A DNA stretch of 64,000 bases. Origin: Odontocerum albicorne. Lineage: Eukaryota > Arthropoda > Insecta > Trichoptera > Odontoceridae. The notes under the pieces are model-generated. The model was not told the origin of the DNA. It saw only the letters and a list, made by a program, of their open reading frames with translations, and searched no databases. A program made the translations under genes and the position numbers. Shown here in pieces: positions 11,041-52,204 of this stretch (position 1 is its first letter; each line of letters begins with the position of its first letter). The stretch lies in NCBI GenBank assembly GCA_949825065.1, contig OX463845.1, forward strand, positions 20,888,692 to 20,952,691, in the 5' to 3' direction.

Positions 11041-12037
11041 GTTGTATGCAGGGCTGTGGAGTCGGAGTCGGAGTTGGAGTCGGAGTCGCGGTGTTTGGGC
11101 CGGAGTCGGAGTCGGAGTAGGAGTCGTAAAAAACGAGCGACTCCGATTACTTTTTTGTTAAAATTTAAAATACTTTTTTTTTTAATTATTATAATGAATG
11201 TGTATTGTGTACGAATATTAAACTTGCAGGCGCAAGTCGCGCCGATATGGTGAATCACCGAGATCCATTTAATGCATAAAGTCTACGAAAATGTGTTTGT
11301 CTCCTTCTTTCTCACGTCGAAAGAAAATTCTGTTGGCTGGGATCTATGTTAACCCCATGGTTCGATCCATATTGACGGAAGAACAAATAAATAGAGCTAA
11401 AAACGCTGTTTGAATTAACCGTTCGTATGAAAGACCTTCGACTTGAAGTTCGAATTTGAAGACGATTTTGAAAAATATCTCAATGAACAAGATAAACTAA
11501 AACGTCCTCGTTTGAATCACAGTCCCAATATAGATGAAGGAGACTCTATTTCAAAATTTAAAATTGAATTTTATGATGCATTGAAAATAATGGAAAAAAT
11601 TGACCGAACTTATAAGTTAAATGTTGAAATGGCAATACAGCGGTATCTAGAAATGGTAAAAGATTCAGCATTGATCGTTACAGCATTACCGCCAACCCAA
11701 GTATCCGTAGAGCGGTTATTTTCCGTTCTTAAAATTCTCAATTATGATTTGAGAGCCTCTACGAATACAGATTTAATAGAAGCAATGTTGTTTTTAAGAA
11801 CAAATTCTAATAAATAATTATTAAAGTTTGATCTTGTTTTATTTTTATCCCTATAACATGAAAAAAATGGCTATATGCAAAGGTAGGAAACAACTTGATA
11901 AAATTGAGCTTTTTTGAGTCGGATTTGTGGAGTCGGAGTCGTGGAGTCGGAGTTGTGGAGTCGGAGTCGTGTTATTGGTAAATAAAGGAGTCGGAGTCGT
12001 GTTTTTTTTTCTTCGACTCCACATCCCTGGTTGTATG
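11041..12037 (+). mobile_element. hAT-type DNA transposon relic with TIRs and 8-bp TSD
   Basis: The element is 11049-12029. Its left end starts CAGGGCTGTGGAGTCGGAG and its right end, read inverted, starts CAGGGATGTGGAGTCGAAG. The octamer GTTGTATG stands directly outside both ends (11041-11048 and 12030-12037), a perfect 8-bp target-site duplication of the hAT type. Both ends carry runs of GGAGTC repeats (11050-11125, and inside the right end at 11916-12000). The interior keeps only a C-terminal piece of transposase, so this is an internally deleted, non-autonomous copy of about 980 bp. Confidence 0.93.
11443..11817 (+). pseudogene. hAT transposase C-terminal dimerisation domain
   Basis: A 124-codon frame ends in ALPPTQVSVERLFSVLKILN followed by DLRASTNTDLIEAMLFLR. 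This is the hAT C-terminal dimerisation motif (the 'A..PxSSxxxERxFS...' block). The preceding part (EFEDDFEKYLNEQ, MEKIDRTYKLNVEMAIQRYL) fits the segment just upstream in hAT transposases. The RNase H-like catalytic core and BED zinc finger are missing, so no activity is expected. It sits inside the TIR-bounded element 11049-12029 and ends about 210 bp before the right end. Confidence 0.9.
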
Positions 12038-12574
12038 TATGACTTGAACCCTCTTCTGACCACATTCTCCCTGTAGTTAAAGAGAACTTTTTATAAGTGT
12101 TGGTCAAAACCATCTCGTCGTTTAGTAATAACTAAAGAAGGGAGAAACCAAGATATATCTCGATATTAATATTTTTATAAACTCTTTTAAATTGTTTTGT
12201 GCAAAGCTATATCAGTTTTTATTTTTTTAACGCAAGGTTTTCTTTCGGTTCAGGTCAACATAGAAATAATACGTATGTTGGAGAATAGATTAGAATCAAA
12301 GACAAGTTACATTATTAAAATAATGGAAATAATAATATTGAAAGAAAATAACTTTATTATTCCACTAATGACATTAATCCCAGCGAAACATGTTTTTACC
12401 TTCTATTTTGAAGCTCTTTTAAGGCAAAATGATCTCGGTTTGTTACAAGAGCAATGCTTATGTCCAAATAGTGTCATGGTTTATCGGAAGTGCGTTTGAG
12501 CCAAAGTTTTAATAGAACCAAAGAAAAATCTTTAATGAGGGGTGATTTTTAGGAAAAGGAAAATCCTTGATGAA
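12038..12574. other. AT-rich stretch, nothing recognised
   Basis: One 100-codon frame (12197-12499) is open on the plus strand but has no recognisable motif and AT-driven composition. Confidence 0.4.
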
Positions 12575-12761
12575 GCCTCCGTGGTTTAATTAGTGAGACG
12601 TCTGTCTTTCAAGACGGAAGCTGGTTTATTCCCGTTGGAACCAAGATTTAATAAAAATCTAGTCTGGTTTTCACTTACACAACATCTTTCTGGTTAGTTG
12701 GAAGAGATTGCCACAAGGGAATAAGCCCGCAATGTTGTAATAAATAGAACGAAAGTGTAAT
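12575..12761 (+). repeat. tRNA-derived SINE, near-complete copy
   Basis: The head GCCTCCGTGGTTTAATTAGT has an A-box-like segment, followed by GTCTGTCTTTCAAGAC and a decayed B box (GTTTATTCCCGTTGGAACC). The body is AAATCTAGTCTGGTTTTCAC. The 3' module is TGGTTAGTTGGAAGAGATTG...AATAAGCCCGC...GTTGTAATA, ending GTGTAAT. At least ten other copies in the window share this order. Confidence 0.8.
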
Positions 12762-13499
12762 TTAAAAAATCCATTCTTTGATAATTTACACTTATTATTT
12801 TTAACTTATGGCTCTCATATTTCTAAATCGAACAGTTTGAATAAAACATGTAACATAATGCATGTAAAACACACGTTACTTTCTTTGTAATTATAATTTT
12901 CACGAATTAATAAAAACATTGATAATGAATATCATTAAAGTTGGTTCAAATTCCATAATTAATTATTCAATTGAATATAATGGTGTTGTTTGCACATGGC
13001 AAAATAGATTCTCAGAATAACACGAAATAACTACAAACTAGTTATTTCGTTGAATTATTTAATTATTTTTCAAACAACGTGATTTGTCATTTTCATTGTA
13101 TATTTTACTAGATATTATAGACTCAAATAAATATTAAATGGCACTTGACTAGATGTTTTCCTATTGACTTTTGATTTTGTTTAAAAGCATTGGACGGAAA
13201 AAAATATTAAACGCTGTGAGGAGTATATTATTTTGAATAGCGAAATGGATAATGCAAAATCAAAAAGTATTAGAAGACTCCATTTTGATATGAATGGTCA
13301 GTCTTACAAAATCTAAAATTTGGAGAATCCGTTAATTTTCTGTACATTTAGTTAGGACGTGTTAAATTGTCGATAGAAATCATGATGTTCTATGTTCTCG
13401 AAATAATTTCACGTGATCAAAATATTATTTGCTTCATATACATTTGTCGGTAATATCTTAGCTGTCAGCAAAGTTCTCGGCAATCCAATAGTTCTTTTC
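12762..13499. other. AT-rich stretch with one hairpin
   Basis: No gene seen. A perfect 11-bp stem (ACGAAATAACT / AGTTATTTCGT) with a 7-base loop lies at 13022-13050. Confidence 0.4.
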
Positions 13500-13660
13500 A
13501 AGAATACCGCCCGAAGATGCAGGTGCAGACGTGACGCACTCATCCCCACTTTCCTGACTCTCCAATTGCTTCGGGGCCAGATCTCAGCGCATCATTCCCG
13601 CGCGGACCTCGAACCAACAGACACCTGTCTGTTCTCTGCTAAAGTTCATAGTAATTCTTT
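13500..13660 (-). other. GC-richer segment, possible exon, unassigned
   Basis: The composition rises sharply against AT-rich flanks. On the minus strand, after an AG at TTTAGCAG (about 13646), one frame reads VRGPRGNDALRSGPEAIGES before a stop. A second frame, from about 13580, reads ESGDECVTSAPASSGGILEK and then NYWIAENFADS before a stop. Either could be a terminal exon. I recognise neither, and the donor/acceptor context is weak. It lies downstream of the last RhoGEF exon found, but no phase argument links it to that gene. An old transposon piece is equally possible. Confidence 0.25.
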
Positions 13661-13799
13661 TAATTAATAATTATGGCTCGAGACCAGTTGTAACCTCTAG
13701 TGTAATAGAACAAAGAAAGATTATTGAATAATATTCTTTGTAAAATGGAAATCCAGTGAGAGAGTACATAATTAATTCATTGTTTAATTTAGACAACTA

Positions 13800-13965
13800 G
13801 AATCCATTTTATCACCGAGATTTCTTCTCTACGACGCCACGTGCAGATTGCGTTATATTCCGAGATTAATTCACGTTCTTCCTCAGTCACAGCTCTTAGA
13901 ATACGCTTCCAATGGTGTGCAGACATCGATAAAACTGGTTGCATCATTACAACGAACAATTACGT
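13800..13965 (-). other. Possible unassigned coding segment
   Basis: The minus strand is open for about 50 codons with balanced composition: MSAHHWKRILRAVTEEEREL, then ISEYNAICTWRRREEI. A possible acceptor (GCAACCAG) lies upstream and a possible donor (TCGGTGATA) downstream. The helix with a central Trp (HHWKRIL) could be the end of a PH domain, but the acceptor phase (2) does not match the phase-0 end of the RhoGEF exon at 19382, so a direct join fails. A transposase remnant is the alternative. Confidence 0.25.
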
Positions 13966-14829
13966 CAAAACAATTTAAAGGTGCTGTGATTCTATCTTAT
14001 TTGTTATTCTTTTGGTGATTTCAACTTTTGCATTACCTGGATTATTTTGTCTTACGACGCTTCCAGAGCGATCGTTAGAGATAATCTCTCTTGCAAAGGA
14101 TATTAATCCTTTAAAGTTAAACTCTTCAAGTGGAATTAATAAAGTCAGATTCTTATTCAAATTCAAACTAGTCCTACCTGGATCATTTGATCCGGTAGTG
14201 AAAATAAATAATTTTAATCTAAATTGTTACTGTGTTTCATTATTATTACCTTTCCTCTGATGTACGTACTGTGATAATTTGAGTGTTACCTGTCGAACTT
14301 TGTGACCAAAAAGATCTGTGTTCATTATATGCCGCTGAGTTATTCGTGGAAGATTTGATTCTGATAATTTTCATGATTTAAATAATTAAAACTGAATTAA
14401 CCTAAAAGTTCTAGAAAATCAGAAACAGTCTTAACAAAGCTATAAATCGAAACAATAATTCTTTATGCATGCAATAATTGGATGAAATGAGAGCGAGTTC
14501 TCAAACGTCGTGAGATAGCTTTCAATTCAGTAAGTCACACGCATTTTTGGATCATATGTACAAACAGTGTTATAATTTTAGAATCGTGCATTCACCAAAA
14601 AAAGAATGACGTATGAAAACATATCTATACTAAACAATTTCTAAACATTAACGAAAATTTAGAGATGAGATTCAAGTCGTCTAACAAGTATCGCTTGTGT
14701 ATCAATTTGAACAAACAACTATCATCTGATATACATGTTTCTAGAACAGTTAACTGGGAATATTTAGGTCTCGGACAACTCTGGTCTATCAGCAGAGCAT
14801 TTCAGAATATGACTCAAGGTTTTTGATGA
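13966..14829. other. No gene recognised
   Basis: Frames are open on both strands around 13975-14260, without a recognisable domain. Confidence 0.35.
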
Positions 14830-15215
14830 ATAAATTCTTCAACTTCACTACTGCAATGTGTATGGGCTTTTCTGTGATACTGTTGAACAGGCTACAGTGG
14901 ATCTATAATGCAACAGCTCGATTAATATTTGATATTGCTTAATTTTATGAAATAGGTTCGCTATTCATTTCGATTCCACCACCACCCATGCTGTTTGTGA
15001 CAAAGTTATTCTATGTCTAGCGTGAACTTCATTGGAATATCGAAATCTTCTTTATTATTTGAGAACGTCCTGTAAGAGAAAAATATTTATGCAAAGATAT
15101 TCCTCTTCCAGCAATGACACAGAGCATAAAAATAATAGCAGAAACGAAGGACTTAAGATCTGACGTCAAGAGAGAAGGGAAACGTCTCACAGTCCAATCT
15201 ACCGATAAAACAGTT
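14830..15215 (+). mobile_element. Decayed LINE RT C-terminal fragment
   Basis: The plus strand, after frame changes, reads LHYCNVYGL and then LLNRLQWIYNATARLIFDI, the common CR1/jockey-type motif ('DYCNALYxGL..LNRLQRVQNAAARLI'). A following block (GATCTGACGTCAAGAGAGAAGG) matches a similar one near 23093 in another fragment. It is heavily degraded. Confidence 0.6.
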
Positions 15216-15618
15216 TAATATTTTGAACTTAAGCAGACTTGATTTTTATAGCAGTATCATAAAATGTGGTCTGCGGAATGATTCAGATAACATCAATTAC
15301 AACAGAGCGAAAGGATAAGATTGAAGCTTAAAATGTGACATTAAAGCTCGCATATTTAAAGAGAAAATCAGCCGTTCAATAGCTTGAGTGCAACCAAGTG
15401 CTCCATAACACGAGAATAAAATTTCAAGTTCCGTTATTTATAGTAAAGAACTTCAATTACTGAGGTGCCCTAAAATGGTAGTTTCAAGCAGTATATAACG
15501 GTATGTATAGGTTTAAATGGTTCTAGATTGACATAATTGTTTGTTCTAGTCGCGTCCTTTAAGATGCGTAGTACGCTGAAATCGTCCGAGTCTTAGACCA
15601 TCAACCACCTTGTCAAGG
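15216..15618. other. No gene recognised before the assembly gap
   Basis: No recognisable coding or repeat content. 15540-15618 may belong to the LINE that continues after the gap, since the endonuclease N-terminus is missing there. Confidence 0.35.
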
Positions 15619-15818
15619 NNNNNNNNNNNNNNNNNNNNNNNNNNNNNNNNNNNNNNNNNNNNNNNNNNNNNNNNNNNNNNNNNNNNNNNNNNNNNNNNNN
15701 NNNNNNNNNNNNNNNNNNNNNNNNNNNNNNNNNNNNNNNNNNNNNNNNNNNNNNNNNNNNNNNNNNNNNNNNNNNNNNNNNNNNNNNNNNNNNNNNNNNN
15801 NNNNNNNNNNNNNNNNNN
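15619..15818. other. Assembly gap (200 N)
   Basis: A run of 200 unspecified bases, probably a fixed-size scaffold gap. It falls just inside the endonuclease part of a LINE and could also hide a host exon. Confidence 0.99.
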
Positions 15819-18195
15819 ATCATATTGGGTGGTTTGAATGCTAGAATAGGCAACCAAAGGCTAGACGGAATCAATCAAACCTACAATGAGCCAACCTTAA
15901 ATGACAACGAGGAAAATTTAATAGACTTTTGTGCCAGAAACGAAATGAGGATTAATGACACCTTCTTCCCTCATAAAAAACAAAACAAATATACTTTTGT
16001 CAACTCACGAAGCGAGAAGTCCATTATCGATTTTATCATAACTAATAGATCTATCAAACCATCCCAGATCATCGACGTGAGAGCACTAACATATGCCAAT
16101 GTTGGAACTGACCATCACCTTGTTCTCTGTAAGCTGAGTATTGAAAGACCAAAAAGAATTCGCAAACCTCCGAAGATAATCAGCAAACTCAATATAAAAT
16201 CCATTGGCGATAACAGCACTCGTCTATTATATCAAAATAGACTGTCTCAAAATCTCATTGACAATCCAATGCATGGAAAAAGTTAAAATCAGAAATTGAC
16301 AAAGCAACCACGGAGGTTCTAGGAAAAAGAAACATAAATGTCAATGCGAAGAAAAACACCAAACCATGGTTTAATGGTGATGTACGACAGCTCGCAGAGG
16401 ATAAAAAGAAAAGTTACTTGACTTATAGAAGAAACTCATCTAGAGAAGAATACGCCAAATATGTAACTGTCCGAAACAGGGTAAACTCCGAAATCAGAAA
16501 GATAAAAGAAAAATATTGGAGAAGGTTCACTAAAGATATGGAGCGTGATCTCTATGGCGCCCAAAAGAAAGTATGGAAGATGCTAAGAGATAAAAAGAAA
16601 CCAATTAATGAATACGTTCAAACTAGCAAGATTTCTATAGCGAATGGGAAAATATTTTAGAGACCTGTTTAACAACACATCTCCACCAGCAACTCCAGAT
16701 TTAATAATTAACGAACCCACAACATTGGAGGAGAGTAAAATTAGACAAGGAATGAAAAGACTCAAAAATGGAAAAGCTCCTGGAAATGATAATATTATAT
16801 ACCAAACGAAATTATAAAATATGGCGGCGAAGAACTAGCGAAAAGTCTCCACAAACTTTACAGCTTGATCCTTGAAACTACAACAATACCAGATGAATGG
16901 AGGGCCAGTATAATGATTCCCATCTTCAAAAAAGGACAAAAATCTGATCATGATAGAGGAATATCTCTTTTAAGCGCATTTCTCAAGCTCTTCACCAACA
17001 TCCTAAGAGTAAAATTAAAACAACAAATTGACAATAGAGATGAACATCAAGCATTCCGAAGAAACAGATCTACTACAGATGCTACGAGTATATTCATACT
17101 GCGGCAAATTTAAGAAAAGTCTTTAGAATACAGCAAGACTGCTTACCTTGTTTTTATCGATCTGACCAAGGTCTTTGATAGAATCCAACTAGAAGATGTA
17201 ATAAGCATTTTGCTCGAAAGGAACGTGTCACCCTCCATCGCCAAAACCATTAGAGACATAAACCTAAATAGCTCCACAAGAATTCGCGTAGACGGGGAAC
17301 TCTCTAATGACGTTCCAACACCAACCGGAGTAAGACAAGGAGATAGTTTAAGCCCATTTCTGATTAACTTGGTTATTGATAAAATTATAGAAGAAGTTGC
17401 CGACCTTAACCTGAGATACAAGATGGGCGACAATATGCTAAGCATCATATGCTATGCTGACGATGCCACCATCATAGCCGAATCAGAGGAAGACCTGCAA
17501 CAAATGCCAGTTCGATTCCATACTGCTTCCAAAATACAACATGTCTATCTCCATCAACAAGACTAAATGCATGATTCTAGCCAGAGAGCAAGTTGGATGC
17601 AGTGTGGCGATCGACGACACACCAATTGAACAAGTAACAAAATTTAAATACTTGGGTGCTAGCATAATTTGCAATAATGAACTCTATGGCGAAGTGCTTA
17701 AACAATCACAAAAGGCCGCAGCTATTTCCGAATGTTTAAAGAACACTATCTGGAAAATCAACTGTATGAACATCCAAAACAAGGTGAGGATATACAAGAC
17801 CTGTGTCCGCCCCATAATGACATACAGCATAGAGTCCAGAGCCGACACTGTCAGAACCAAAAATATCCTTCGAACCAGCGAAATAAAGGTACTCGGGAGT
17901 ATCGCTGGTAAAACCCGTCGTGATAGAGTACGAAACACAGAAATCCGAAGGACGTGCGAAGTTGAAGATATTGTCAGATGGGGACAACAGAGAATAAGGT
18001 TCTGGAACGAACACGTATCCAGAATGGCAGAACCATGAGCCGTAAGAATGGCCAGGGGCAGTATCCCCCAAGCAAGCAGAGCTCCAGGACGACCTCCCAA
18101 AAGATGGAAAGACAGGTGGCAGTCGACGTCACAAGAAGCAAACAATGATGCAGGACCATAACAGGCCAAAATGCCTAAAATAATAATAAGAAGAG
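15819..18195 (+). pseudogene. APE-type non-LTR retrotransposon (RTE-like), decayed
   Basis: Pieces of one LINE polyprotein follow in order: endonuclease (GGLNARIG ... GTDHHLVLCK, 15819-16286), linker (KPWFNGDVRQLAEDKKKSY ... KIKEKYWRRFTKDM, 16285-16660), RT palm (WRASIMIPIFKKGQK, 16800-17113; AYLVFIDLTKVFDRIQ and TGVRQGDSLSPFLINLV, 17110-17500), the catalytic motif CYADDAT (about 17451-17471), thumb and tail (KYLGASI, RIYKTCVRPIMTYSIESRA, EHVSRM, GRPPKRWKDRW, 17541-18140). At least five frame breaks interrupt it and it ends in a short ATAATAATAAG tract. In the endonuclease the expected catalytic Asp of GDxN is Gly (GGLN). The start is lost in the gap. The RTE assignment is from overall similarity and not certain. 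Confidence 0.9.
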
Positions 18196-18813
18196 AATAT
18201 ATTTTCACAGATAAGTACTGGTAACTTAAAACAAATTCATTTTATAAAGGTAAACACGATGTCAAAATAATTTAATACACAAAGTTATCATTTTTTTTTT
18301 AACTGAAACTCTTCTAGAAATAAATAATATTTGAAGAAAAATAAATGACATTTATTTGAAACGGAATAGTTTGAAACCATATATCGAAACAAAAATAATA
18401 ATGTAAGGTCATCCAACAAGACACAGAAATCACCTAGTTTGTTGAATTTTGAACACAGTATTTAATTAGCAATACTTTGTTTCACATTATAATGTTTTTC
18501 TTATTTATGCTTAATTGCGTCTTGTACAACATAAAAAAGAAGAAAATGTTATGACATTATTGTTTAAACATTTAGCATTTTTTTAATGTAAATAAAAAGC
18601 TTCGTATAATTCTATATCTGTTCTTTATTTTGGCTCATTCAGAACAGTCAATCGAAGGAAATATAAAAACAGGCCAGTTTCGGTTAAGTTTTAAAACGGG
18701 TATTTAGGACGAAATGTTAAACATGATTACGAACTGCTACTGACCACAATATTGCAACAGATTATTTTATTTTTGGAAATAATTTTGTTTAAGTTTCTTT
18801 TCAAAAACATTAT
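18196..18813. other. AT-rich stretch, nothing recognised
   Basis: No coding or repeat signal noted. Confidence 0.45.
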
Positions 18814-18995
18814 TCGTAAAATAACACAACTAATGGAGTAATATTCTCTCTCTGACCCGGTTTGACCTTAAAATACTTATATTTCTCTCGATTGCCTTTG
18901 ATAGCGAACCTCCATTGTGGCCGTAGACACCAGCCGTTTGAAAGGAAAAGGAAGGCTTTTACTGCTTCCGACCATTCACTATCTAGGTTTGCGGT
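18814..18995 (-). other. Unassigned open stretch, about 60 codons
   Basis: The minus strand stays open with non-AT-biased codons, reading ANLDSEWSEAVKAFLFLSNG and later WCLRPQWRFAIKGNREKYK. It has no start and no clear splice sites, and I recognise no family. It is probably the terminal part of a mobile-element frame. It is too far and too unlike a PH-domain end to be placed in the RhoGEF. Confidence 0.25.
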
Positions 18996-19381
18996 CTAGA
19001 CTCTAAAATACTTATTTTTGGATCTCTTTTATTCACGAAATTCCTTCATATCAAATGGGTTTTTAAAATTCTTCGTGTAAAGTTAACCCAGTTTTATAAC
19101 TATTTATATTTTGCTTGGAAAACACTTTAATGTATCAGGATTTAATAAAAATACTTAAATGGGATAAATATTATTCTGAAACTTATACTCAGCAGTTTTC
19201 TATGACAATTATGAAAGTCAAACATTTTCCATACATTTTTATCACAAAACATAGTTTATTTTATCCGCCATATCGCGTCTACAAATCTTGTGATTTATGT
19301 GTTTTATTTTTCTTTCACACTTTAAAATTCTTAGTGCGAGATGATGTTTGTATAATATTGCTTTATTTATAAAAATAATAC
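18996..19381. other. Sequence downstream of the last RhoGEF exon found
   Basis: The first minus-strand bases after 19382 are an intron start (GTATTA). No further exon recognised. Confidence 0.5.
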
Positions 19382-48989
<29,608 letters not shown>

Positions 48990-49145
48990 TGACTTCCGTG
49001 GTCTAGTTGATAAGACCTGTCTTCCAGACCGAAGTTTGCGGATACCCAGATTTAAAAAAAAAGGGTTCCATTCTGTATTTTTTTAGTTTGGTTGGTTGCA
49101 AAATTGCAATTAGATTGTACTGTACATAAAAGAGTATAATACAAT
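48990..49145 (+). repeat. tRNA-derived SINE
   Basis: GACTTCCGTGGTCTAGTTGA, TAAGACCTGTCTTCCAGACC, GAAGTTTGCGG (truncated B box), TACCCAGATTTAAAA, GGTTCCATTCTG, GGTTGGTTGC, then TTGTACTGTACATAAAAGAG, ending TATAATAC. Confidence 0.75.
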
Positions 49146-49469
49146 ACATGTATATCTTAATATACAAGAAAATCCTTTGTTTTCAATTTTGAGATGTATA
49201 CACGTTATGTTATATTATATATAAAAACGGCAGGTGAAGGCTGTAATGCAGTAAGTAAACATAACGTGCACAAAATCGAGGATCTAGTATACTGGAGAAA
49301 CATTTGTAAAAGAGTAGGATATGAAAATTATCTTATAAAGTGGATTCTGATTATTGATTAACATGGATCAACAATGTGAATGTGCAATGTCATGCTTTGA
49401 GCTTAATGAGCTGGATAAGATTTTTTTCTTCTTCTCTCGTATGGTTTCACTCTCACAGTCGAAAATTCA
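49146..49469. other. AT-rich stretch, nothing recognised
   Basis: No recognisable content. Confidence 0.4.
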
Positions 49470-49640
49470 GGTTTGTCATCGATGATACAGCCTCTGGAGT
49501 AGTGCAATGGATCTCCTACAGATCTTCCGAGAATAAATGTGTAGGACACTCCTCTACGATGTGACCGACAGTCTGGTCCAATCTAGACGAATTCAAGGGA
49601 AAATCAATAAAAAAACCCCTACGTTAGATATGAGGACTGC
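49470..49640 (-). mobile_element. LINE C-terminal fragment (HIVEEC family)
   Basis: The minus strand reads LDQTVGHIVEECPTHLFSED, a stop, then EIHCTTPEAV. The same block is at 52205-52385 and, expanded into tandem copies, at 3900-4425. Confidence 0.6.
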
Positions 49641-52204
49641 ATTTATCCTCCCCTCAGACTATTCAAAGCACATCATAATCTTCATGGTAGGACAATCCTT
49701 TGGAGAAGCACTTTAGAATCACAGAAATAGAAACCGATTCTACGTGTAGCCTAAACTATCTGTGGGTTTTAAGGCTAGCAGCGTTGATGATTTTGATACA
49801 TTGCCTTTTACAATTTCAAAACAAAGAGCTCTTGATATTATATATTCTAATAAAATAATGTTTGATGAGTCATATATTTGTATTTCATATTGTAAATCAA
49901 AAATTAAAACTTGGATATCCAACACTGTATGATATGCAAGCACGGTATTTGATAGGTTTAACGCATAACTCAAACAGAAGCCACCAGAACAGTCAACCAA
50001 GTGTAATAATTTGTGTAACGGCTGAGCTGTTACATTCAGAAGAAATTCACTGGCCGCATAACTCAGAAGAATTCAGGCTGAAGGATAACAATTTATGGAG
50101 ATTCTAGCGACGAACAATTGTTTTCAGAAGTTCACAATGCCGATCCTTTTACCGATAAACTTTGCTGTTATGATCAATTACCAGCTAACCAACCCTCTTC
50201 AAGTTGTTGGAAGATAGTTTTAACTTTACCTACCTTGATTTTTTTTCATCTCCACTATCGTCTTGAACTATTTGTCATTGTTCTGAACTTTTTTCTTTCT
50301 TTAGTTAACTTTTCTTATTTTACAAATTTTTGTTTTAATAATACCTTTTAAAGCTTTTGTTTTTTTCTTTGTTAACTATTGCGTACAACAAAAATGTATT
50401 TTTATTGAATTAATTTAACTAGGATCTAAAGCTCCCTAATCTGCAAAATATGTTTTAGAGAGAACTTTTTTTCTTTTATATTCAATAAATGTACCAACAA
50501 TTAGGCACGAATCAGCGTAATCTTGACTAGTTGTTGGAAGAGATTGTCGGATAGTTATGAACTCGTCATTTATATATTTAACTATTAAGTATCTATATAA
50601 CCAAATATGTGTAGTGTGTCTTCTTTGTTATCAGTGTAACCAGAAAAACGGAAAACCATGAGGTAATTTCTTCCTAGCAACCACTGTTGGAGAAATATTA
50701 TATAATGAAGTACAAAAAATACTCTATTATTCAAATAATATTAGTACAGAATGTTTAAAGAAAAAGAAGGGAAACGCATTTTCAGTACTTTTAATCACTT
50801 AACGGTCGTAGAGAAATAAATATACAATACATAGATATTTACCAATAAGGATAGAGAGGGAATAAACAAGATTTTAACTAAATGTAATTATTTTTAAATC
50901 ACAAAGAGAATCTTATCTGAGACCTCTGCGGTAAAAGACAAATGTTTTACAAGTAGATTACATATGTCTTCATTTAAAAAAAAGATAAGGTGCATCAATA
51001 AATTGGAGATTCCACAAAAAACATCGTTGAAGTGCAACAGCAGTTTTATTATATTTTACTATACATACTGTTAGATTCAGGAACCAGGTACTTACTACCC
51101 TCACAAGACCTGCACCATTGAAATGACAAAAATTAATTCTCCCTTCAGTGACATAGCATGTTTTCCATGATCCTTTTTTTCAACCTCCCCTTTCCATTTC
51201 TTGGACTTTTAATGTTTGTTATTTGCTTTTTTTTATTATTTTTGTACTGTATAGTTTTCTTTTCTCCATCAATAATGGAAATACTCCAGCTTTCACTTTA
51301 AACTTTATAAAACAATTGTATAATTGATTTAAAAAGATTTTCACTTAGCAAAAAAACTCGCTATATTGTGCACCGTAGCGGGTTTATAAAATATTAAAAT
51401 GAATGGTGGTTATAAATCTCAAGGTTTATTTTATTCAAATATTAGACTTACGATTTTTTCTTTTTATATTGTACGTATATTACTATAAAAGGTAGGAGTA
51501 TATTTTTCTCAATTTCGTTATTAGAAATACATATAATCAATGTGCCAAATAGTTTTTTAGTATAAATAACTATTATATTATGCACTTAGCACTGCAACAA
51601 CGTTGACCTTAATCTATATTTTTCAACTACTAACGGTCATTATAAATCATTTCACCAACCACAAGGTTTAATTTCAAGATACGCTTCTATTAGATGGAAA
51701 TAATTGCAAACAAAGTGCAAAACGACAATTCACAACACGTCATTTGTAAATCTCTTCAATAAACATGTGCATAAATCATTACATTAATCACGTCAGAAAC
51801 CTACAAATCACATCATGCTCAGGCAATGGAGAGGTCGCGAATTTGAACCCAAAGACACCTCGCGTGCAGATGGTTCGTTATACTCGTACGACCAAAGTAT
51901 CAACAACGTGACGATTTCGTAAATCGGGTATGCGTCAAGTCATGGGAAATCATGTGTGAATCTTGTTACTCTGGTCTTTCTAAACACCTTATTACCAGGG
52001 TGACCATTAATCGGTATTCTTTGGAATTTATGTTTTCTCGGTATTTCATAAAAAGGATCAATAATATCGCATCCACGAAAAAAAAGGTGGCATTAATTTT
52101 AACATTAAAAAAATGTATCAATAAATGTTTTATAGAGACATTTGGCGTTAAATTACCGCACTAGATTACGGGGTTTTGGACAATAATAATTATTTATTCG
52201 ACGT
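49641..52204. other. No gene recognised
   Basis: An isolated fragment of the SINE 3' module (GTTGGAAGAGATTG) lies at 50532-50545. Several 60-90-codon frames occur around 49740-50350 with no recognisable motif. Confidence 0.4.

Noticed and set aside
11025..11258. Ser-Asp or Ser-Glu dipeptide frames at the hAT ends
   Set aside because: They come from GGAGTC subterminal repeats of the transposon.
13800..13965. Direct continuation of the RhoGEF PH domain
   Set aside because: The only acceptor upstream gives phase 2, while the exon at 19382 ends in phase 0.
15546..15874. Frames of unknown residues across the gap
   Set aside because: They are artefacts of 200 N bases.
17684..18208. Minus-strand 174-codon frame rich in Leu and Cys
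   Set aside because: It is antisense to the LINE RT thumb and tail, which has clear family motifs on the plus strand.
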